From an uncultured Agathobacter sp. (GTDB taxonomy: Bacteria; Bacillota; Clostridia; Lachnospirales; Lachnospiraceae): a stretch of 64,000 bases of DNA. This document shows positions 7,933-18,300 of this stretch, piece by piece; position 1 is the first letter of the stretch; the number at the start of each line of letters is the position of its first letter. The translations under genes and the position numbers were made by a program. Where the stretch lies: positions 310,001 to 374,000 of the forward strand of contig CAKRNE010000001.1 in the NCBI GenBank assembly GCA_934365945.1, read 5' to 3'. A model generated the notes under the pieces. That model saw only the letters and a list, made by a program, of their open reading frames with translations, did not search any database and was not told where the DNA came from.

Positions 7933-9591
7933 ATGGAGAAAACTCATCCAAAAATAAATACAGCCCATATCCCTATATGGGGATATTTTATACTTATTTT
8001 TACAGTTATGATGATGCTCATAGGCGCTACCATTCCAGTCAGCAATCATGAATCAAAATCCGACAATAGCTACACCGATTTTTCGACCGGATGGCTTAAC
8101 TATGATAATTCCAAGGCATCGCTCAGCCACATGTCAGGTGATACCATGATTCATCGTACAATACAGGAATCTGATTGTGATAAAACACTGTTTTTCTTTG
8201 CAAAGACCTCAAATATAAAGGTATTTATAGATGGTATCTGCCAATACACAAATCCCACTTTCAGTCAGCAGCTTTTTGGCAAAACACCGGGAGCACTTTT
8301 TGTCCAGGTTTTTATACCTGCTCAAAGCGCCGGAAAGGTACTTGCAATTGAAGTGGAAAATCCATATATGAATGATGACAGTGCCAAGCTAAGTGACATG
8401 TATCTTGGCGACATCACAGATATTGTACAGTCTGAACAGCAGAGAAAATTTCCTGCATTTTGTCTTAGCTTTATAACAATGGCACTAGGCATTGCAATGC
8501 TCCTTCTTTTCATTCCGCTGGCACATCAGCAGATAATCGGACGTGAGCTTTTATTCCTTGGTGCAGCAACCTTTATATCAGGATTATTTCTCACAACTGA
8601 CTGCAGATATTTACAGCTTGTGTATGGCAACGCCCATATCTATCATATGGTTGCGGAGACGGCAATGCAGTTGATCATTCCACCGTTTTTGTTGTTTTTA
8701 TGCCACATGTATGATAATACATACAGCAAAAAAATCAGCACAATCCTATGCTTTATTTGTGAGCTCACATTTGCAGGCTGCTTTATTTGCGAAATATCGG
8801 GAATCAGGGATTATCACCAGACACTTATCCTGACGCACATAATGTTTGCCATATCCATGATTTTCATCCTTATTTCAACGGTAAAAGGCATTATCCAAGG
8901 CCCGCTTAAAAATCTCTACCATAATCTGGGATGTATCATGCTATGCGTGCTGTCTCTGACCGACATCATAGTTTTATGGCGTGGCACCGGACGTGAGACA
9001 AGCTATTATGTCAGACTTGGAGTATTGATTTTTGTCACAATGGAGATTGTCCAGATTGTAAAAAAAGTCCTGATTGCTTATCAGCGTAACATTAAGAACG
9101 AACTGCTCAGCCGTCTGGCTTATCACGACGGACTCACCGATCTGCTCAACCGCACCTCTTATATGGAAAAGGTTAAGGAGCTTGAAAATGACGAAGTTCC
9201 ATATATATTATTTGCAATCTATGATGTAAACAATCTCAAAAAGGTAAATGACACAATGGGCCATCAGAAGGGTGATGAGATGATAAAACGCGTTGCAGAT
9301 GTGTTCAACGCTTCCCTCGGTAAATATGGCCAGTGCTATCGAATCGGCGGTGATGAATTTGTATTTATATCGACAACACCCGGTATAGAGGATAAGTTTC
9401 TTCAGGCAAACGACCATCTTATTGCAAACTTCGGCAGTATCTCTGACGGTGATAATCTCGTGCCTATCACGGTTGCAATGGGCTATTATGTGCTTGACGA
9501 AAACAATTCAATGGACATTAATGATATAATCCGTGAAGCCGATTCTTTGATGTACGAGAAAAAACGTACCATGAAGCACCGCACATCATAG
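7933..9591 (+). CDS. Membrane-bound diguanylate cyclase (GGDEF)
   Basis: This 552-residue protein makes cyclic di-GMP from two GTP. An N-terminal membrane helix (residues 15-35) is followed by an extracellular domain of about 140 residues and then about seven membrane helices (roughly residues 180-375), a 7TM sensor layout. The C-terminal cyclase domain begins AYHDGLTDLLNR and has the active site RIGGDEFVF near residue 475, with the metal-binding aspartate in IYDVNNLKKVND. No RxxD inhibitory site is present before GGDEF, so product feedback may be lost. The ligand is unknown. AAAGGAG precedes the ATG. Confidence 0.9.
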   Translation: MEKTHPKINTAHIPIWGYFILIFTVMMMLIGATIPVSNHESKSDNSYTDFSTGWLNYDNSKASLSHMSGDTMIHRTIQESDCDKTLFFFAKTSNIKVFIDGICQYTNPTFSQQLFGKTPGALFVQVFIPAQSAGKVLAIEVENPYMNDDSAKLSDMYLGDITDIVQSEQQRKFPAFCLSFITMALGIAMLLLFIPLAHQQIIGRELLFLGAATFISGLFLTTDCRYLQLVYGNAHIYHMVAETAMQLIIPPFLLFLCHMYDNTYSKKISTILCFICELTFAGCFICEISGIRDYHQTLILTHIMFAISMIFILISTVKGIIQGPLKNLYHNLGCIMLCVLSLTDIIVLWRGTGRETSYYVRLGVLIFVTMEIVQIVKKVLIAYQRNIKNELLSRLAYHDGLTDLLNRTSYMEKVKELENDEVPYILFAIYDVNNLKKVNDTMGHQKGDEMIKRVADVFNASLGKYGQCYRIGGDEFVFISTTPGIEDKFLQANDHLIANFGSISDGDNLVPITVAMGYYVLDENNSMDINDIIREADSLMYEKKRTMKHRTS

Positions 9592-9646
9592 TACATCGCT
9601 ATATAAAAGACGGTCTGACATCTAAATAAAATATCGCAAGAACAAT

Positions 9647-9688
9647 AAAAGCTGCTGCATACACTTATCCATGTATGTAGCAGCTTTT
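9647..9688. terminator. Terminator after the diguanylate cyclase gene
   Basis: A 17-bp stem with one G-U pair (9647-9663 with 9672-9688) surrounds an 8-nt loop. It has an A run before and a T run after, so it can stop transcription from both sides between convergent genes. Confidence 0.88.
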
Positions 9689-9772
9689 ACTTAAAAATTT
9701 AGTAACTATTCATAGTCTTTTCAAATCTTAAACAGGCAAAACTAATACAGTCTGTATAAATCTATCTCATTT

Positions 9773-11854
9773 TTACTGATTGTCCACACTCTTATCTGAA
9801 TTCTTGTATGCTTCCTCAAAGAACTGCTCCTGTGAATCTACAGGTGTGCTGTTTATCTTTCTGTCCACATACTCGCCATCAGCGCGAAGCTCCTTGCCCT
9901 TCTCATCATCTGTCATGATTGTGTCGAAGATATGGCGGATCTTGTCCTTAGCATGCGCATCATATACAGGTGTCGCAACCTCCACACGTCTTACGGTATT
10001 TCTGGTCATAAAATCTGCTGATGCAATGTAAATCTTCTCATCATCGCCCACACCAAATCTGTATATACGTGAATGCTCAAGATATCTTCCTACAACACTT
10101 ATTACAGTGATATTTTCTGTGGCGCCCTCAACCTGAGGCTTCACACAGCAGATTCCTCTGACAATAAGCTCTACCTTCACGCCTGCCTGTGATGCATCGA
10201 TAAGCTTGTCTATAAGCACTTTGTCAGTGAGAGAATTAATCTTAACTCCGATATATGCAGGTTTTCCTGCATTCTTGTTGGCAATCTGCTCATCAATCAT
10301 GTCGGCAATCCTGTTCTGTAAGCATTTTGGTGCAACAAGCAGATGCTTTACATCGCCGTCCGAAACAGTCTCGCCTCTCTGAAGTGCCATAAATACCCTT
10401 GATGCATCTGCTCCAATCTCCTGATTTGCAGTAATGAGGGACAAATCTGTGTAAAGACGCGAGGTCTTCTCATTATAGTTTCCTGTACCAATCTGAGTGA
10501 TGTACTCAAAGCCATCACCCTTTTTCTTTGTGATGAGGCAGAGCTTTGAGTGAACCTTGTAATCACCGAGTCCGTAAAGTATCTGACAGCCTGCGTCCTC
10601 AAGGCGGTGTGACATCTCTATGTTGTTAGCCTCGTCAAACCTCGCACGCAGCTCGACAAGTACAATAACCTCCTTACCGTTTTCTGCTGCCTCTATAAGA
10701 GCATCGATAATCTGGCTCTTGTCTGCCACTCTGTAAAGTGTCATCTTGATGGAAACCACATCAGGGTCCTCTGCTGCATCATTAAGCATCTTGATAAACG
10801 GCTTCATGCTCTCAAACGGATATGAAAGAAGCACATCCTTTTTCTCAACCTGACCAAGTATGCTCTCCTTGAGTGAAAGCTCCGGTGTATCACGCGGAGT
10901 ACGCTTCTCAAAGAAAAGCTCCTGCTTGTCGCGCAGATAGTGCTGAAGCTGGAATACAAACGACATATCAAGCGGTGTCTTTACGCTGATAAAATGCTTC
11001 TTGCCAATCTCAAGGAAGCTTGAAAGCTCTTCAATCGCCTTGCGGTTGATTTTTCTCGAAAGCTCGACTCTTACAGGGTCAAGGCGCACTCTCTTCTTGA
11101 TGAGCTCCTCCATCATATTACGGTAATCCATATCCTCATCATACATGCTCTGCGCATCGATATCCGCATTACGTGTCACACGCATGATGGATTTCTCACG
11201 GATTACATACTTTGGATAGAGCTTTGAAACAAAGTGTAAAATAAGCTCCTCTGACAGCATAAATGTGCCCGGTCTTGTAGGTATCTCGATCAGACGCTTG
11301 AACACGCTGTTTGAGCATGGCACGATACCTGTCTTTTTCTTTCCCTTCTGCGTAGTTAAAAGCACTACCGCATAGAGCTGTTTATTCGCAAGGAACGGGA
11401 ACGGCTGCTGCTTTCCTATGATCATCGGTGAGAGGAAAGGTGCAATGTGTGCGTCAAAATATGCCTCCAGCAAATCGCCCTCATCCTTTGACAGCTTGTT
11501 GAAATTGATTATGCGCACGCCCTTTGGCTCAAGCTCGCCCATGAGCTGCTCGTAAATCCTTGCTTTTTTCTTCTCAAGCTCGCATACTCTGTCAAGGATT
11601 GCCGATACCTGCTCCTCACTCGACATCTTTGTCTTGTTCTCGTAAATCTTTTCCTTTGAATTCATCTGCATCATGAGTGATCCCACTCTTACCATGAAAA
11701 ACTCATCCAGATTTGTCTGGTAGATTGATGCAAAGGTCAGTCTCTCTGCAAGCGGTACTCTTGGATTGCCTGCCTCATTTAATACTCTCTCATTGAACTG
11801 TAACCATGACAGCTCCCTGTTTGTGTAAACCTCTTCCAGTTTTTTCATCTGCAT
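9773..11854 (-). CDS. ppk1: Polyphosphate kinase 1
   Basis: This 693-residue enzyme reversibly builds polyphosphate from ATP. The N-terminal domain opens YTNRELSWLQFNERVLNEA, the PPK1 hallmark. Two phospholipase-D-like halves contain the catalytic histidine region ILYGLGDYKVHSKLCLITKK and the later EHSRIYRFG. The start is set at the ATG preceded by AGGAG (11860-11866). The frame stays open about 68 codons further upstream, but only from a TTG with no good ribosome site and with arginine-rich, non-family sequence. A small lipoprotein-like gene and a TTTACA box array lie upstream, which suggests phosphate-limited control. Confidence 0.94.
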   Translation of the reverse strand: MQMKKLEEVYTNRELSWLQFNERVLNEAGNPRVPLAERLTFASIYQTNLDEFFMVRVGSLMMQMNSKEKIYENKTKMSSEEQVSAILDRVCELEKKKARIYEQLMGELEPKGVRIINFNKLSKDEGDLLEAYFDAHIAPFLSPMIIGKQQPFPFLANKQLYAVVLLTTQKGKKKTGIVPCSNSVFKRLIEIPTRPGTFMLSEELILHFVSKLYPKYVIREKSIMRVTRNADIDAQSMYDEDMDYRNMMEELIKKRVRLDPVRVELSRKINRKAIEELSSFLEIGKKHFISVKTPLDMSFVFQLQHYLRDKQELFFEKRTPRDTPELSLKESILGQVEKKDVLLSYPFESMKPFIKMLNDAAEDPDVVSIKMTLYRVADKSQIIDALIEAAENGKEVIVLVELRARFDEANNIEMSHRLEDAGCQILYGLGDYKVHSKLCLITKKKGDGFEYITQIGTGNYNEKTSRLYTDLSLITANQEIGADASRVFMALQRGETVSDGDVKHLLVAPKCLQNRIADMIDEQIANKNAGKPAYIGVKINSLTDKVLIDKLIDASQAGVKVELIVRGICCVKPQVEGATENITVISVVGRYLEHSRIYRFGVGDDEKIYIASADFMTRNTVRRVEVATPVYDAHAKDKIRHIFDTIMTDDEKGKELRADGEYVDRKINSTPVDSQEQFFEEAYKNSDKSVDNQ

Positions 11855-12283
11855 ATACGCTCCTATTCTATATGATATTTTTTCATTCGCGTTCGCGTCT
11901 TTTATGTCTGTTTTATTTTGTGCCCGCTGCATTTCAAGCAGCCTTGCACGCTCTATCAGTTTGTCCTCACGGCGCCGCCTTCTGTCTGCCAGATGAAGCT
12001 TATTTTCCATCCCGACAATCATTCCCGCAAGTGCCTTTAAAGCTCTTTCCCTATGCAATACTTACCTCTCCGTCGACATCATCTAATAATATTCCAATTC
12101 TCACTATACCGCACAGCACATAATGCTTCTGCAATGTCTGTGCACTCTTAAGTTCATTTTCGATATTTTTGCCGTTTTTGTCAATACATTAATGCAAATT
12201 TACAGACATTTCTTCAACAATATCAGCACATCTGAGTGTTTCCTTTGCGGCCTGCTGCATTACCATCTCCGTGACGCGTTTTT

Positions 12284-12397
12284 CTACGAATTAAGGCTGT
12301 CCACACGGGTAGTTTGTACCTCTTGTGAACAGCCTGTTATCATTGTTGCCATCATTCCTATGACGGCCGCTTTCTTTAGTAATTTCTTTTTCAACAT
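12284..12397 (-). CDS. Small putative lipoprotein, possibly frameshifted
   Basis: A 37-codon frame starts MLKKKLLKKAAVIGMMATM and has a lipobox-like ITGC with Cys at position 23. TGGAGAAA precedes the ATG. After the stop, the -1 frame continues with a plausible, charged helical sequence (VEKRVTEMVMQQAAKETL...) to a stop at 12189. A single lost base could therefore have split a gene of about 70 residues. No homologue is recognised. It lies between the TTTACA boxes and ppk1 and is probably on the same transcript. Confidence 0.45.
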   Translation of the reverse strand: MLKKKLLKKAAVIGMMATMITGCSQEVQTTRVDSLNS

Positions 12398-12455
12398 GAT
12401 TTCTCCATTAGCATGATAAATGATTAAAATTAATCAATAACTATTCAACAAGTTA

Positions 12456-12538
12456 ATAATATCAAGCTAATGTAAAGTCCAAAACGCAGTTATGTAAAAT
12501 TAAGGTAAAAACTTTACAATTCTTTACTCAACTTTACA
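12456..12538 (-). promoter_or_regulatory. PhoP-box-like TTTACA array upstream of the lipoprotein gene and ppk1
   Basis: On the minus strand, TTTACC (12504-12509), TTTACA (12493-12498) and TTTACA (12471-12476) sit on an 11-bp grid (11 and 22 bp apart). The last box is 9 bp before a TATTAT -10 (12456-12461). Three TTTAC boxes at 10-bp spacing also lie on the plus strand (12513, 12523, 12533). The 11-bp periodic TT(A/T/C)ACA layout is the known Bacillus PhoP box form. The assignment is inference. The rest of the 12059-12571 gap holds the small lipoprotein frame and nothing else clear. Confidence 0.55.
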
Positions 12539-12571
12539 TAAAATAGATTCCTGTGCATTTTTATATATCTT

Positions 12572-13315
12572 CTAGGCATTTTTTACTATTTCTACGGCAA
12601 TATCCGGATAATTTGTGATAATTGCATCAGCTTCTGCCTTGACAAGTGCCTTCATCTCATGCTTTTCGTTTACAGTCCATACATGAGCTCTAAGTCCTCT
12701 TCCGTGCGCCTTGTCAATGTAGTTTTCATCCTGCATATGGTAGGTTGCCGGATGAAGCGCATCCACATGAAGCTCGCTTGCATACTCTGCCGGATTTACT
12801 ATAATGTCAGAAAAAAGCAGACCGCACCTCATATCAGGGCAAAGCTTTTTCATGCGCACAATCGACTCATGATTGAATGATGAGCACCAGATTCTGTCAA
12901 GCATATCATACTCTTCCACGAGCGCCAGCACCTTTTTCTCCAGATTTTTGTACTGTACGATACCGTTTTTGAGCTCGATATTTATGGTCATCTCTGTGTT
13001 TTTGAGCAAATCAAACACCTCATCGAGTGTTGGAATACGTGTCTTCTTGTCATAGGACGGCATGTGCTTTGACACATTGAGCCGCTTTAACTCCTTTAGT
13101 GTATAGTCCTTTACAAAGCCCTTCTCACCACTCACTCTGTCCACAGTCTCATCGTGTATGACCACGAGCTCTCCATCCTTTGTAAGCTGTACATCAAGCT
13201 CCACACCGTCAGCCTTCATCTTTTCTGCCTTCTTAAATGCCTCAAGTGTGTTTTCCGGTGCATATCCGGATGCTCCTCTGTGTGCCCAGACCTTTGTTCC
13301 CTCTGTGTTTATCAT
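12572..13315 (-). CDS. glpQ: Glycerophosphodiester phosphodiesterase
   Basis: This 247-residue TIM-barrel enzyme cleaves glycerophosphodiesters to glycerol-3-phosphate and an alcohol. The active site is clear: AHRGASGYAPENTLEAF (His and Arg), then ADGVELDVQLTKDGELVVIHD, with metal-binding ELD and catalytic HD. No signal peptide is present, so it acts inside the cell, like UgpQ. It follows a UMF1-type transporter by about 40 bp, probably in one operon that imports and degrades phosphodiesters. Length is normal for the cytoplasmic form. Confidence 0.93.
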   Translation of the reverse strand: MINTEGTKVWAHRGASGYAPENTLEAFKKAEKMKADGVELDVQLTKDGELVVIHDETVDRVSGEKGFVKDYTLKELKRLNVSKHMPSYDKKTRIPTLDEVFDLLKNTEMTINIELKNGIVQYKNLEKKVLALVEEYDMLDRIWCSSFNHESIVRMKKLCPDMRCGLLFSDIIVNPAEYASELHVDALHPATYHMQDENYIDKAHGRGLRAHVWTVNEKHEMKALVKAEADAIITNYPDIAVEIVKNA

Positions 13316-13355
13316 GCTTTAAGCCTTCTTTCGTTGCTTTTTGTTTTTATTTTAG

Positions 13356-14693
13356 TTACTTTTCATACCCCGGTGCATCATATCTGTCTGCAAGCCTTAA
13401 AAATACAAATCCCACTGCAAAGAATATCGCCATAGTTGCAACCGCCACATTTATCGTGCCGCCTGCAAGCTTTACTGCCGCTATGACAAGCGAGCCTAGA
13501 AACGAAGCTCCCTTTGCAAAAATATCATAGATTCCGAAATATTCTCCCGAATTTTCCGGTGGAATAATCTTTGAAAAATATGAGCGTGACAGCGCCTGCA
13601 ATGAGCCCTGGAAGCAGCCCACGCCAAATGCCATGATTCCGAAGCCAATCAGATCATGCAGTGTGAGTGCATACAGACATACCGCGAAATATCCCGCAAT
13701 GCAGACATACAAAAGTGTTGTAGTTTTGTATTTCTGTGACAGCTTGCCAAAAACAAGTGAACCAATGCAAGCCACTACCTGTGTGAAAAGTAAAAAAACT
13801 ACCTGTCCCACTGAATCAAGCTTCAAATCAGTTCCTATGTTTATACAATTATCTATTATAGTACCTACACCATCTATGTAAAGGAAAAAAGCGACCAAAA
13901 ACAGACCTACTTTTTTATCTTTTGTAGCTATTTTTTTGATTGTTCCGAAAATCTGTGCAAATGCGTCAGCTATGAGTCTGAGGATTCCCGGATTTTTGTT
14001 TGTTTTGCTTTTCTCTTCTGCTGTTTCCGATACATAATTCACCTGTTTATAGCTCTTAAACAGCGGAACTGTAACAACAAGCCACCATATTCCTGTAACT
14101 GCAAAGCCTATTATCATCGACAGGCGGTTTGATATATATCCAAGCATATCAGGTCCACAGATATACGCTGCAAGCGAAACAAGAAACGGCACACATGAAC
14201 CCAGATATCCCCAGGCATAGCCGTAGGAAGATACCTCGTCCATTCTGTCCTTTGTCGTCACATCGACAAGCATTGAGTCATAAAACACCAGTGATGCATT
14301 GTAAAATATCTTTGTAAGCACATAAATAACAAGAAACAGTACCCATGTAGGTGTAAAGCCGTTCAGTATACATGCCGACACTCCTACAACTACGGTCGTT
14401 GAAAAAATGGCCTTTTTGATACGCATATGGTCAGCTATCGCACCACAGACAGGCCCGATAAGTGCTGATACAACTGTCATCACAGCTATCGCCACCGCAT
14501 AATATGCAGTCGCCCTGTCAGATGAAATCTGCCCTGCACCATCTCCAACGGCAAGGCTTTTGTACCATATCGGTATGAGCGCACACGCAAGCAGTGTGTA
14601 TGCGGAATTTCCCACGTCATATAATACCCATGATAGCTCCTTTGACGAGAGCTTTTTGGGTTTCTTTTTTGTATTGTCTTCTTTGGCTTTCAT
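13356..14693 (-). CDS. MFS transporter, UMF1 (Atg22-like) family
   Basis: This 445-residue membrane protein has about 12 predicted helices with a cytoplasmic loop near residues 225-260. The N-terminus SSKELSWVLYDVGNSAYTLL is the typical UMF1/Atg22-like opening. The family includes permeases of uncertain substrate. The adjacent glycerophosphodiesterase and a TTTACA box array upstream point to a phosphate-containing compound as substrate, but this is inference from context. It is the first gene of the transporter-phosphodiesterase unit. Confidence 0.85.
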   Translation of the reverse strand: MKAKEDNTKKKPKKLSSKELSWVLYDVGNSAYTLLACALIPIWYKSLAVGDGAGQISSDRATAYYAVAIAVMTVVSALIGPVCGAIADHMRIKKAIFSTTVVVGVSACILNGFTPTWVLFLVIYVLTKIFYNASLVFYDSMLVDVTTKDRMDEVSSYGYAWGYLGSCVPFLVSLAAYICGPDMLGYISNRLSMIIGFAVTGIWWLVVTVPLFKSYKQVNYVSETAEEKSKTNKNPGILRLIADAFAQIFGTIKKIATKDKKVGLFLVAFFLYIDGVGTIIDNCINIGTDLKLDSVGQVVFLLFTQVVACIGSLVFGKLSQKYKTTTLLYVCIAGYFAVCLYALTLHDLIGFGIMAFGVGCFQGSLQALSRSYFSKIIPPENSGEYFGIYDIFAKGASFLGSLVIAAVKLAGGTINVAVATMAIFFAVGFVFLRLADRYDAPGYEK

Positions 14694-14781
14694 AAATTGT
14701 ACCTTCCCTGTTTTGTATATCTGTTTTATATATCAATTTTGTAATTCGCTGATTTGCTTAAAATTCATGTCCCAGATTACG

Positions 14782-14836
14782 ATTTTATTTTTTTTATGTA
14801 AAATCCGCTACCACCCATTTGCAAAGTTTATGTAAA
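14782..14836 (-). promoter_or_regulatory. PhoP-box-like TTTACA array upstream of the MFS-glpQ unit
   Basis: On the minus strand TTTACA (14831-14836), TTTGCA (14820-14825, 11 bp on) and TTTACA (14797-14802, 23 bp further) precede a TAAAAT -10 (14782-14787). The last box to -10 distance is 9 bp, the same as in the array near 12471. The promoter lies about 90 bp before the MFS gene. Confidence 0.5.
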
Positions 14837-14850
14837 TAATCCGTCCAATA

Positions 14851-15315
14851 TTAAATCAGCGACTCCCTCGCAATCTCCACATAATGCATGGCATTGCGAT
14901 GATTCTCCTCTATCTCCTCTGCGGTCAGTGCCCTAACTACCTTTGCCGGCGAACCAAATGCGAGGCTTCCGTCAGGAATATCGGTGCCCTGGGTGACAAG
15001 GGCGCCCGCACCTATTATGCAGTTTTTACCAATCCTTGCTCCATTTAATACGATAGCACCCATGCCGATGAGTGTATTATCACCTATAGTACACCCATGA
15101 ACAATTGCGCTGTGTCCTATTGTCACATTGTCACCGATTCTGACACTGTGGCTTAAGTCCACATGTACCACCGCATTGTCCTGTATATTTGAGTTTCTGC
15201 CGATTTCTATCGGCTCTGAATCACCTCTTACAGTTGCATTATACCATACGCTCGCTCCATCAGCCATTGTCACCTGTCCCTTAACCACGGCGCCTTCTGC
15301 TATATAATATGCCAT
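14851..15315 (-). CDS. Gamma carbonic anhydrase-like hexapeptide-repeat protein
   Basis: This 154-residue left-handed beta-helix protein has hexapeptide repeats throughout (IGDNVTIGHSAIVHGCTIGDNTLIG...) and the three zinc-type histidines in VVHVDLSH, IGHSAIVHGC. The family includes true gamma carbonic anhydrases and acyltransferase-like members, so activity is not certain. It starts 2 bp after the jetC stop, with GGAGG inside the jetC end, so it is translated with the Jet operon in the position where jetD would be expected. Confidence 0.88.
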   Translation of the reverse strand: MAYYIAEGAVVKGQVTMADGASVWYNATVRGDSEPIEIGRNSNIQDNAVVHVDLSHSVRIGDNVTIGHSAIVHGCTIGDNTLIGMGAIVLNGARIGKNCIIGAGALVTQGTDIPDGSLAFGSPAKVVRALTAEEIEENHRNAMHYVEIARESLI

Positions 15316-15317
15316 AT

Positions 15318-18300
15318 CTATCCCTCCATCAATTTTAGATAATCGCCCTTGTCTATATGCATCATAGAAATCTGATTATTGTGCCGCCTGAAGCCATAGA
15401 CACAGTCCACATTTCGGATAAGCGACTGCAGACGCTCATCCGGCACACAGACAATCAGCTGCAAATCCATCTTTCTTGCATACTTAAGACACACCGCACT
15501 TCGCTCCTGATCCATCTTGGAAAAAGCCTCATCCAAAAGCACCAGCTTAATCTTTGAATCACGATTGCTCTGCTGCATATAAAGCATCGCAAAGCCCGCA
15601 AGAAGCGCAACATACTTAGGGTTCTGTCCCTCGCCGCCCGAATCACGGCCTGCCATGTCATCTACAAAGTTCTCCCTGATAACATGGCCGTTTTCGTCCG
15701 TAACCTGCTCATACATGCTGAATGACAGATAATTGCGGTAATCCGCATACTGCTCCATTTCCTTACGCTTCTGCATGCGCAGATGCTCATCCTCATCCTT
15801 TGGCGGCATGAACTTGTCTGTCAAAAGTTTAATTTTCTTCTCATATTTCTTATAAAAATCATCCTCACCAAAGCTTATCTGTCCGTCTATTCCGCCATTA
15901 TCCAGATTTTTGCTGTCCAGCTCCTGTGCCATAAGCATATCATAGAACTGGCCGTTTTCATTCTTTGCCGGCTCAATCTTAATCTGATACGTGCTGTCAG
16001 AGAAATTAGTCTCCCTGAGAAGCCTGTTTATCTCATAGGCATGGCGCTTTGCAGCCTTGATATCACCGTGGATTGTAGCTATCACATTTTCTCTTAGGCT
16101 TCGATAAATAAAATCACACTGCTTATCAAATTCCTTCTCATATTCCGGCTCATAATCAGTCTCATATTTGTCCAAAAGTGCCTCATATGCCTCATTTGAT
16201 TTTTCAACTCCACTAAACTGTCCCGACGGAAATTCCTTCAAATACTTATATCGCGCTGCCTGTAGTGACTCAACACATGCCTGCTGCATACCGCCGGTTC
16301 CGTCAGCCCCCTGTAAGCTGACAAGCTCCTGCCTCTGTTTATTTTTTACAGACTGACCCGATGCATTCTTCATCTGCTCATGCACCTGTGACTCAAGCTT
16401 TGCATTTGACACATAGCCTTTAAGCAGCTCCTCAAGCTGAATACCTCGTTGTTCATTCACGCCACTTATTTTTTCATGCTGTCGAATCATTTCATCCATC
16501 TGCCTGCGATTTTCTTTCTGGGCTCGCTCAAGCTCTTCCTTGCGCTTCTCAAGAAGCTCCTTCTTTGCCTTCAGCTCTTTGTACTGGCCTTCCTCAAGAG
16601 TCCTGATAACCTCGTCAAGCTCCCGCTTTTGCGTATTCACAAGCTCAAGCTCATCACTTGCCTTAGAAAGCCCCACATAATACTCAGGCTCTCCCTTTAA
16701 GCATTCAAAATCACGCTGTGCCTTGAGCTCCTGTATTGCAGTCATAAGCTCTACCTGTTCAGCTCCAAGCTTCTCCACATCAGCCTCGTACTCTGCAAGC
16801 CGTGCCTTTGATACCTTGCCTCCAATGCAGGCATTTGTCGTATAATCGCGTTTTTTGAGATGCCTGAATATGAAATTGCTGTATGAATAACAATCCGGTG
16901 TCACACCATCCTTCACCTGACCAAGCTCATCCACTGAGCGACACTTTATTATGTGTCCGAGATATCTTTTCAGACATGCATCCACATATTTTTCATTTGT
17001 GCTTACCGCCTCATAAAGTGAATTATCCATTGCCTTTGGCGCACTATCCAAAATAGCACCTGAATTGATTAAGTCAACCTCCTCAAACTGCTTCATGTCT
17101 CTAAAAACAGACGCTGCGGTATTCGCATAACGAGGCTCTGTGATAAGGGAAAACTTGAGCCTTCCCATCCTGCCCTCAATTGCATTTTTCCACTCCTCAT
17201 CCGTCACGTCAAACATATCCGCAAATATATGTACCCTTGCAGTCTCACCAAACCTGTCACTAAGTGCCCTCTGTAAAGCAGCTCGTGCTGAACGCAGACT
17301 TTCTTTGTAGGACTTGCGGTTGTTCTTCATATCATCAACCAGACGTTCCTTCTCCCTGAGTGCTCTTACAATCTCATTTTTCTTTGAAGTGATATCCTCA
17401 ATCTCATCCTCAACTGTCTGCTTGACAGACTCAAGCTTCAGATGAAGCTGTTCACAGTTTTCCTCCGTGATGTTCCCATCAGTAATTTCATCAATCAAAT
17501 TCAACGCTTTATTGCTGACATAGTCGGTGATTACCTCATCATCCTCCCAGCACTTGAGACCACTCGTGATTTTAATCCACTGACGGCTGTTATCCGTGAG
17601 CATAAGACTTCGTTTTTTCAACTCCTTGAGCTGTTCCTTTTTACTTCCGAGATCACCGGACTTTAAGTCAGCACTAACCTGAATATACTCATTCTGCAGC
17701 TTTTTTTGTTCAATAGAAAGTTCCTGCGCCTTTTCCTGAAGCTTTAGCTGCTCAGTCTCTATGCGCAGCTTGTCATCCTCTGCAGCCGCAATCTTCGCTC
17801 TCATGTCCTCAATATCTATGAATCTTATCATTGCCTGTGCCATTACAATATCCGTCTGAACACGCACAAGCTCTCTTCCTGAAGCCTTTATTTCCTTCAA
17901 AAGCTCGATACGCCTGCGCATATCCTCGATTTTGTCCTTAATCTGTCTGTAGGCATCAAGCTGTTCACTGATGGTCTCTATGGTACCCGAATCACTCTTA
18001 GGAAACATATAATCACGTATAAACTGGGCTGTTCCGTTTGTCATTTTGAGCGCAATAGCACTTTTTTCCATTGTGATAAAGCGATTCGGATCAATGTAGC
18101 CAAGAATCACATCATACAATGCGCCAAGATATGCCTCCTTTGAAGCATAAATCCTGTTCACATCGCCCTTTCCCCTGCCGGTATCATTCTGTGACCGTTC
18201 TTTTACAAGCTTTCTTATATCCTGATTTGAATAACAAAATCCATTCTCTGTCACGTAGCCGGATTCAGGCATACTCCCCGAATGGCTGAAATAAACAAAC

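Noticed and set aside
11855..12058. An N-terminal extension of polyphosphate kinase
   Set aside because: It depends on a TTG without a ribosome site and is arginine-rich sequence not found in the family, whereas AGGAG precedes the ATG that matches the family start.
12123..12416. A 97-codon plus-strand frame
   Set aside because: It has no ribosome site, lies antisense to the small lipoprotein frame, and has no family-like features.
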